Below, one piece after another: positions 58,303-64,000 of a stretch of 64,000 bases of DNA. This DNA comes from Hygrophila difformis (taxonomy: Eukaryota > Streptophyta > Magnoliopsida > Lamiales > Acanthaceae). How positions within the stretch are numbered: the first letter of the stretch is position 1; each line of letters opens with the position of its first letter. The stretch spans positions 44,503,417 to 44,567,416 of the forward strand of contig JAOANR010000011.1 in the NCBI GenBank assembly GCA_030278955.1, in the 5' to 3' direction. The position numbers were made by a program, and so were the translations under genes. Under the pieces are notes generated by a model. That model saw nothing but the letters and a program-made list of their open reading frames with translations, made no database searches and was not told where the DNA came from.

Positions 58303-59356
58303 TTATTAGGCTGTGATGCCTATGATTTGGCTGTGATGCCTGTGATTATTAGGCTGTGATGCCTATGATTTGGCTGTGATGCCTGTGATTATTAGGCTGT
58401 TATGCCTGTGATTTGGCTGTTATGCCTGTGATTGGGCTGTGATGCCTGTGGTCCCTGCGGGGATGGTGTATGTTACCCTGTAACGGGTTGGAGTTGATGA
58501 TATCCTCACCCGTGGGTTCATACCGCCCGGGTTTAGGTTGCCGGCTAGGCATATTCATTTGCATTTGCATATAGGGTAGATAGGTGTATGTTAGGCCATG
58601 CATCACGTGCATAAATTGTATGTCTGTGGTTGAAGCACCGGTATGGGACGGTGTGATGATTTATTTATGTCAATTGTATGATCGTGGTTGAAGCACCGGT
58701 ATGGGACGGTGTGGTGTTTAACTGCTTTATTTATATTCTGCCGTTATTAATATGTTTATTTATTACCTATATTTACTATCTTGAGATGTGGTTTTGTTTT
58801 CCCTTACTCCCCGGCACGTAGCCTTGCTCAGTACGTTGTACTGACCCCCTTTGCTTTTGTCTGTTTTATAGATCCTGCTGGAGGCGCTGGAGCATGATTT
58901 GGGTTTGGGGTATTGAGAGATCACATAGATAGGAGTATATAGGACGCGTTCATTATGCTAATGTGATATTATGTGACTATCTGTGGTTGGTATTTGGACT
59001 ACTGCTGGTTGAGGCCTGTGAGCCTGGGATTTACATACTGTCGGCCGGTGGCCTTATGTGATTTACAGCTTTGGGCTGGTAGCCCTGTTTGAGATATTGG
59101 TATGCTGTTGGGAGGCTTGTAGCCTGGATGGGTCGCTGGGACCGTTATTTGATTATTATTGGGTGATATTTTTATGTGCCTATATGTTTTCAATTTATTT
59201 ATAGCTTCTGCATTAAACTGGATTAATCAGATGATCACTTTAGGTTTACCCAGTGTTGTATTAGCTGTTTTAAATTAGCTGGCCACTAGTTTAGAATAGT
59301 TACTACAGCGGTAATGCTTGCGAAAATCATGTTTGAATTTTCGGGGCGTTACAGAG

Positions 59357-59368
59357 TGGTATCAGAGC
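59357..59368 (+). promoter_or_regulatory. tRNA-Met primer binding site of the gypsy element
   Basis: TGGTATCAGAGC, complementary to initiator tRNA-Met, three bases after the LTR end. Confidence 0.95.
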
Positions 59369-60228
59369 CTGTGTGCTCTTTTATCTTATTAAAACTTGTG
59401 TAGACATAGGTGGTGAGCTGTGTGTGGGGTACATATAGCATAGAATTGCATTTTTTCTATATCTGATTATTTCTGCGCACACCAGGTTAATTCACAGTTG
59501 GGGAACTGTGAGGGAACCATGGTACTCCAGTCAGGATCCTTGTTATCTCACAGTTATTGAGGACTATGAATGACTTTTGATCGTTTATTTAATTTTGTCG
59601 TTTATGTATACTGCTTTGTATACGATTGGTGATTTTCTGCTAACATTGTTTGTTGATGTTGCAATCTAAGTTGACTGAATAGTTTGGAAAGGCCTCATGG
59701 AAGCCTGGGCTATTCGAATGGCGATCCAAGCGGGATCAATCTGTTGAATGGTGTTCAGATGGGTTTGACGTACCCTCGAGAGTGAGATAGGGTACTGAGA
59801 AAGTCTCCATAGTGTGATAACCCATTGGGGTGATATAGATAATTGCAGTCCGCCTGCATGCGAAGGATGGTGGAAACCATTTCTTAGTTATGCCAGTAAG
59901 GGTATAGTCGGATTTGGTTAGAAAGAATAATGATTTGAAGTGGCATAGAATTGACACTGGGTCAATCAAAATAACATTAGATGGTTCGTCGAAGTTGAAT
60001 GCCTGTCGCGTGAGACGAGGCAAGGTGACTGTTCTGCATGGCAAGATCGGTAACGTGAAGGGGGCCGATATCACTGGGCGAGTCCGAACTAGGGGACTCC
60101 CTAGTATGTCGTCTTTATGTTATGGAAACGTTACGTTGATTGGATAACGTTTTGGCATGTGTGTGATTCTTGTATCGTAGGTGTTTCTTCTTGACTCTCT
60201 GGTTGAGAGATAAACCCGTTTCCCTGAT
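59369..60228 (+). other. Region where gag would be expected; none recognisable
   Basis: Short broken frames only (for example 59914-60147) without a gag domain or zinc knuckle. It may be highly diverged or replaced sequence. Confidence 0.6.
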
Positions 60229-62440
60229 ATGGGAATTATTTATGTCGCATTTTGTGATACGGTTATTTTGTTTGATTCTAGAGTCTCATGTTCATTCGGG
60301 ACTCTGAATTTCATTCGTAAGCATGGAGTAGATGCTACCACTGCTGCGAATCTTTCTGCCTTAGTACTGTGCGATTCAGAAGCCTCGTGTTCTTTAGTGG
60401 CTTTGCGATTTGTGCGAGAGCATGGAGTAGGACCGTTGGCGTCGTACCACATGCTAGTTTCTTTACCTTCGGGTGATAATATTTGTAGTGATCATTTGGT
60501 GCAAGATGCTGTGTTGAGCATCAAGGGTCATGAATTCAGAGGGCTGACCTGGTGGTCTATAGCCTGACTGATTTTTGACGTACTACTGGGCATGGATTGG
60601 CTGTTTTGCCATCATGCTGTGATTGATTGTGGTATTTCATGAATATCCTTTTAGGATTCTTTGGGTAAGTGTGTTTCTTAATGACGTCCTTTGATTCCAC
60701 CTGTTATTGGTGTGGTTTCTGTTGCTTTGTTGTGTGACTTGATATCTAGGGGTTGTTCTATTTCCCTGTGGCAAATGAGGGATCTTCGAGCAGAAGTTTC
60801 TGCTTCTTCGAATGTCCCTGTTGTATCTGAGTTCGGGAATTTATTTCCCGATAAAATTCCTGGTCTCCCACCTCCTCGGGAGATTGATTTTACTATTGAG
60901 TTGATGCCTGATGCAACTTCTATTTCTAAGGCTCATTATTATATGGCTCCTGTGAACTGAATGAGTTGAAGGATCAATTGAATGAGCTTACCATGTATAT
61001 TTAGCCGAGTAGGTCGCCTTAAGGAGCTCCTGTTTTGTTTGTTTAGAAGAATGATGGATCGATGAGGATGTGCATCGATTACAGAGAATTGAATTGAATA
61101 ACGGGGAAAAATAAGTATCCTTTACTTCGGATTGGGGATCTGTTTGATCTGTCGAGAGGGGCCAGTGTATTCAGTAAGATTGATTTGAGATTGAGCTACC
61201 ACCAGATAAGGGTGGCGGAGGCTGATAGGCCTAAGGCAGCGTTCAGAACTCGTTGTGGACACTGTGAATTCACGGTCATACCTTCTGGTTTGATTAACGC
61301 ACTAGTGATCTTCATGGATCTCATGTATAGGGTATTACATCCCCTGCTGGCCGTGTGCGTGGTTGTGTTCATAGTTGATATTATGGTTTATTCGCCGACG
61401 CGTGAGGCACACGCGGGTCACTTGAGAACAGTTTTGAATACATTGTGAGAGCATAAGCTGTATGTTAAACTCTCCAAATGTGAATTTTGGTTGGAGAGTG
61501 TGTCTTTTCCGGGGCACATTATTTCCGGTAATGGTATGTCTGTTGATCCTGCCAAGGTAGAAGTTGTGTTGAAATGGCAAGCCCCAAACATTGTGGGGAA
61601 GATCCGAAGTTTCTTGGACCTTGTTGGTTACTACAGTAGGTATCGAGGGATTTTCTAGCATTGCTAGACCTCTGATGATATAGTTGTGTAACGATGTCAG
61701 ATTTAGATGGGATGATGATTGTGAGCAAGCGTTCAAAATTTGGAAAAATGAAATGACAAAGACACTTGTATTGACTCTACCTGATGAGTCAGGTGAGTAT
61801 GAAGTTTTGACCAACACCTCACTTAAAGGTTTGGGTGGTGTGTTAATACATAATGAGAATATAATCAGTAGAACTACCGACGCATGATTTGAAGACGGCA
61901 GCGGTAGTTCATGTTTTGGAAATCTAGTGGCACGGTATAGGAGGAAGTGCATGAGTCACTTGTGCTGGAATGATCTAGAAAATCCGGTAAATATGGGTCC
62001 TGAGATAATTGAGCAGATTAATGTGTTAATGAGAATCAAAGGGATCGGATGAAAGAAGCTCATGACCGACAAAAGAGCTATGCTGGTTTAGCTCATTGCC
62101 ATGTGGAGCTTGAGGTTAGTGATTTTGTGTTGTTATAGGTATTGCCTATGAAAGGGGTACAACGATTTGGTAAGAAGCCAAGCCGATTCCGAGATATATT
62201 GGATCCTATGAGATTGTTGAGATGGTTGGAAAAGTGACGTATATGTTGGCTTTGCCAGTAGAAGTGGGTCGAGCCCATGATGTATACCATACCATACTTC
62301 CCAACTTAGGAAGTTTCTGTCTGATCCAGATAAGATCATTCAGCTTGGTAAAGTTGAATTGGATGCTAGTCTTAAGTTTGAGGAGTTCCAGATCGGGTGA
62401 TTGATACAAATGATGTGGTTCTGAGGAATAAAACCATGTT
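60229..62440 (+). pseudogene. Decayed gypsy pol (protease, reverse transcriptase, RNase H, integrase tail)
   Basis: Protease-like pieces occur in tandem (VILFDSRVSCSFGTLNFI, then VLCDSEASCSLVALRFVREHG; DVLLGMDWL near 60580). The Asp-Ser-Gly core is changed in both. Reverse transcriptase at about 61050-61660 has RMCIDYRELN, then a stop, [36 protein letters not shown], and FIVDIMVYS where FIDDILVYS is expected, so one catalytic Asp is Val. RNase H at 61684-61887 reads EYEVLTNTSLKGLGGVLI, with Asn for the catalytic Asp. An integrase C-terminal remnant (MVGKVTYMLALPVEVGRAHDVYH) is at about 62220-62290; the integrase core is absent. It cannot supply its own enzymes. Confidence 0.85.
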
Positions 62441-62623
62441 GATGGTTAAGGTGTTGTGGTCTAGACAGAGAGCTGAATATGCTACTTGAAGAAACTGGGG
62501 AGCGTATGAAACTGAAGTAGCCAGACTTTAATTTTTACTTCTCATAATGAAGTAACATTTTTCCCTTGATTGTTTATTGATGATCATGTGGTTGATTATG
62601 CATTTCGGGGGCGAAATGATCCT

Positions 62624-62635
62624 AAGGGGGAGAGA
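62624..62635 (+). promoter_or_regulatory. Polypurine tract of the gypsy element
   Basis: AAGGGGGAGAGA lies just before T and the LTR start TGTAACATCC at 62637. It appears intact, unlike the pol region. Confidence 0.85.
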
Positions 62636-62636
62636 T

Positions 62637-64000
62637 TGTAACATCCCGATTAATTAACGCATAATTAATTTAATTAGTTATGGTTAGTTAATAGAGATAA
62701 ATACTATGAATTATTGTGTAAGAGAGTTATTGGATTGAAGTGGAAGAATAAGTGTGTAGCAAACTCACAAGATAATAAGAGCTCAAGTGCTCAAGTGAGT
62801 GCAATATGGTAGAAATGGCTCAAGATAAGTGCACCAACTCACTAACCCATCTTCCGACCCGACCCGTGTCTGACCCGGGTCAACCCACATTCCCTCAAAA
62901 CCCCCAAATCAGCCCCAATCCCTCATTTACTCCCCAACACTTGAAAAAATTTGGGCTAATCCCGTTTTTGGTGAGAGAGGGGAAGAAATGGTGCCTTTGG
63001 GAAGAAATTGGTAAGTTTAAGCTCAAGGAGAGTTGGGGGATTGGTTATATACACCTTGGTAAGTATTTTCCCCACTTTAATTCTTATTTTTGAAGAGTTT
63101 TGAGGTGTTTTTGTTGGGTATGTTTTGTGGTGGCGGGATTGAAGGTTCTTGGGTGGATTTTTGTAGATCGGAGCAAGTTGAAGCTTAAATCCTTGAATTA
63201 GAACTATATTGGTGTTGGGGGAAGCTAAGGCTTGGATTGTGGATTGGGAGCTTGGAGGTTGAAGAAGAAAGCTTGGGGACTCGTCTACATTCAAGGCAAG
63301 GGATTATATTGCTTAAATTACGTGTTTGGGGGGTATTTGGGGTCGGATTCCGGCGAAATCGCCGGAAAAACCGATTGGAAAATCGGAGAAGACGATGAAC
63401 AGTAACTGCTACAGTAACTGCTACAGTACTGCTACAGTAACTGTACAGTAGTTACCGCGGTAACTCGCGTAGTTACCGCAGTAATTCGCCACAGTAATTA
63501 CCACGGTAATTTGAACAGTAACTACTACAGTAACTGTACAGTAGTTACCGCGGTAACTCGCGTAATTACCGCAGTAATTCGCCACAGTATTTACCACGGT
63601 AATTTGAACAGTAACTACCACAGTAACTTGTACAGTAGTTACCGCAGTAACTCACTACAGTAGTTACCGCAGTAACTCGCTACAGTAGTTTACCGCAGTA
63701 ACTTGCTACAGTAATTGCTACAGTAATCGCTACAGTACTGGGCTGCGTATGTCACGCGTTTTACGCGCGCGGGCGCGTAGGAAGGCCCTGTTTGGCCCAT
63801 TTTTGTGCAATTTTGATTCTATATTAATGTTTTCTTTGCACCAATTATTGTTATGACTTCCCCAAATATTATTGGTAAACCGTGGGTTAATCAATTGGCC
63901 CGTGGGGGTTGTTGAATTGCTTAGGGGAAACTGTTGAATTATTATATCATTAATGCTTTAGCCTAGAGGGCTATATTTTGAATTTCTTATATGTTGAGAA
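62637..64000 (+). repeat. Right LTR of the gypsy element (first 1364 bases)
   Basis: It matches the left LTR at an offset of 6317 bases; frames of 95 and 112 codons near its start are the same in both. It lacks one 24-bp minisatellite unit. Continues beyond the window. Confidence 0.95.

Larger units (their letters stand above)
56320..59353 (+). repeat. Left LTR (3034 bp) of the gypsy element
   Basis: It starts TGTAACATCCCGATTAATTA and ends GGGGCGTTACA, followed by GAG and the primer site. It holds two unusual repeat regions (57080-57440 and 57817-58300) and a 2x duplication of 'gaagcaccggtatgggacgg' at about 58631 and 58690. Frames inside, including 56489-56776 and 57817-58302, are not typical genes. 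Confidence 0.95.
56320..64000 (+). mobile_element. Ty3/gypsy retrotransposon with decayed internal region (right LTR runs off the window)
   Basis: LTR 56320-59353, primer site 59357-59368, internal region to 62636, polypurine tract at about 62624-62635, and a second LTR from 62637 past the window end. The internal region is only 3.3 kb and carries protease, reverse transcriptase, RNase H and integrase C-terminal remnants in the gypsy order. Every one is broken. The LTRs look nearly identical where both are visible. Confidence 0.9.

Noticed and set aside
1..64000. tRNA or rRNA genes
   Set aside because: None seen; the only tRNA-like sequence is the head of the SINE at 30841-31016.

Overview
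The window is nuclear DNA from a flowering plant, most likely a eudicot. The evidence is AT-rich spacer, spliceosomal introns with GT..AG ends, a plant-specific DUF547 protein gene, and a dense set of plant transposon families: Ty1/copia, Ty3/gypsy, L1-type LINE, SINE, CACTA, Mutator (MULE), hAT, PIF/Harbinger, Stowaway and Helitron. I find one host gene, and most of the remaining sequence is transposons, often nested.

Left part. 1-6088 is the 3' part of a large gypsy-type element with an LTR of about 4.2 kb packed with hairpin-forming repeats. 6485-7833 is a truncated copia element on the minus strand (gag remnant, primer binding site, LTR). 8918-13648 is a complete but internally deleted CACTA transposon with perfect ends and a 3-bp target duplication, sitting inside an older hAT-like repeat. 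14100-18300 is spacer carrying a cluster of Stowaway-like MITEs and a hAT MITE with an 8-bp target duplication.

Host gene. 18685-21572 on the minus strand is an 11-exon gene whose exons join in frame to a 597-residue protein: an N-terminal leucine-zipper region (Lzipper-MIP1 type) and a C-terminal DUF547 domain. A 5' UTR exon and TATA box probably lie near 22520-22620.

Middle part. 23523-29151 is a full-length L1-type LINE with a perfect 17-bp target duplication and an open 1354-codon ORF2. A Helitron with a nested MITE, a SINE, a PIF/Harbinger MITE and a 1.3-kb Mutator-like foldback element (10-bp target duplication, arms of 560-640 bp) follow. 33579-34430 is an isolated LINE reverse transcriptase fragment. 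34570-45102 is a 10.5-kb MULE with matching ends and a T9 target duplication. It carries a decayed Ulp1-type cysteine peptidase gene on the plus strand, a decayed MULE transposase on the minus strand, and between them two dense clusters of an ACCGTCC/GGACGGT motif plus a TTTACCAA-rich tract.

Right part. 45834-53856 is a copia element with two 1630-bp LTRs and one uninterrupted gag-pol frame, so it looks young and possibly active. 56320 to the window end is a gypsy element with 3-kb LTRs that look almost identical, while its internal region is short, lacks a recognisable gag, and has a reverse transcriptase with stops and a lost catalytic Asp. It therefore looks non-autonomous but recently mobilised.

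Themes. Several unrelated elements carry their own clustered palindromic short motifs (gypsy LTRs, CACTA subterminal regions, MULE centre). Coding calls rest on translated motifs and splice-site logic. No database search or alignment program was used.
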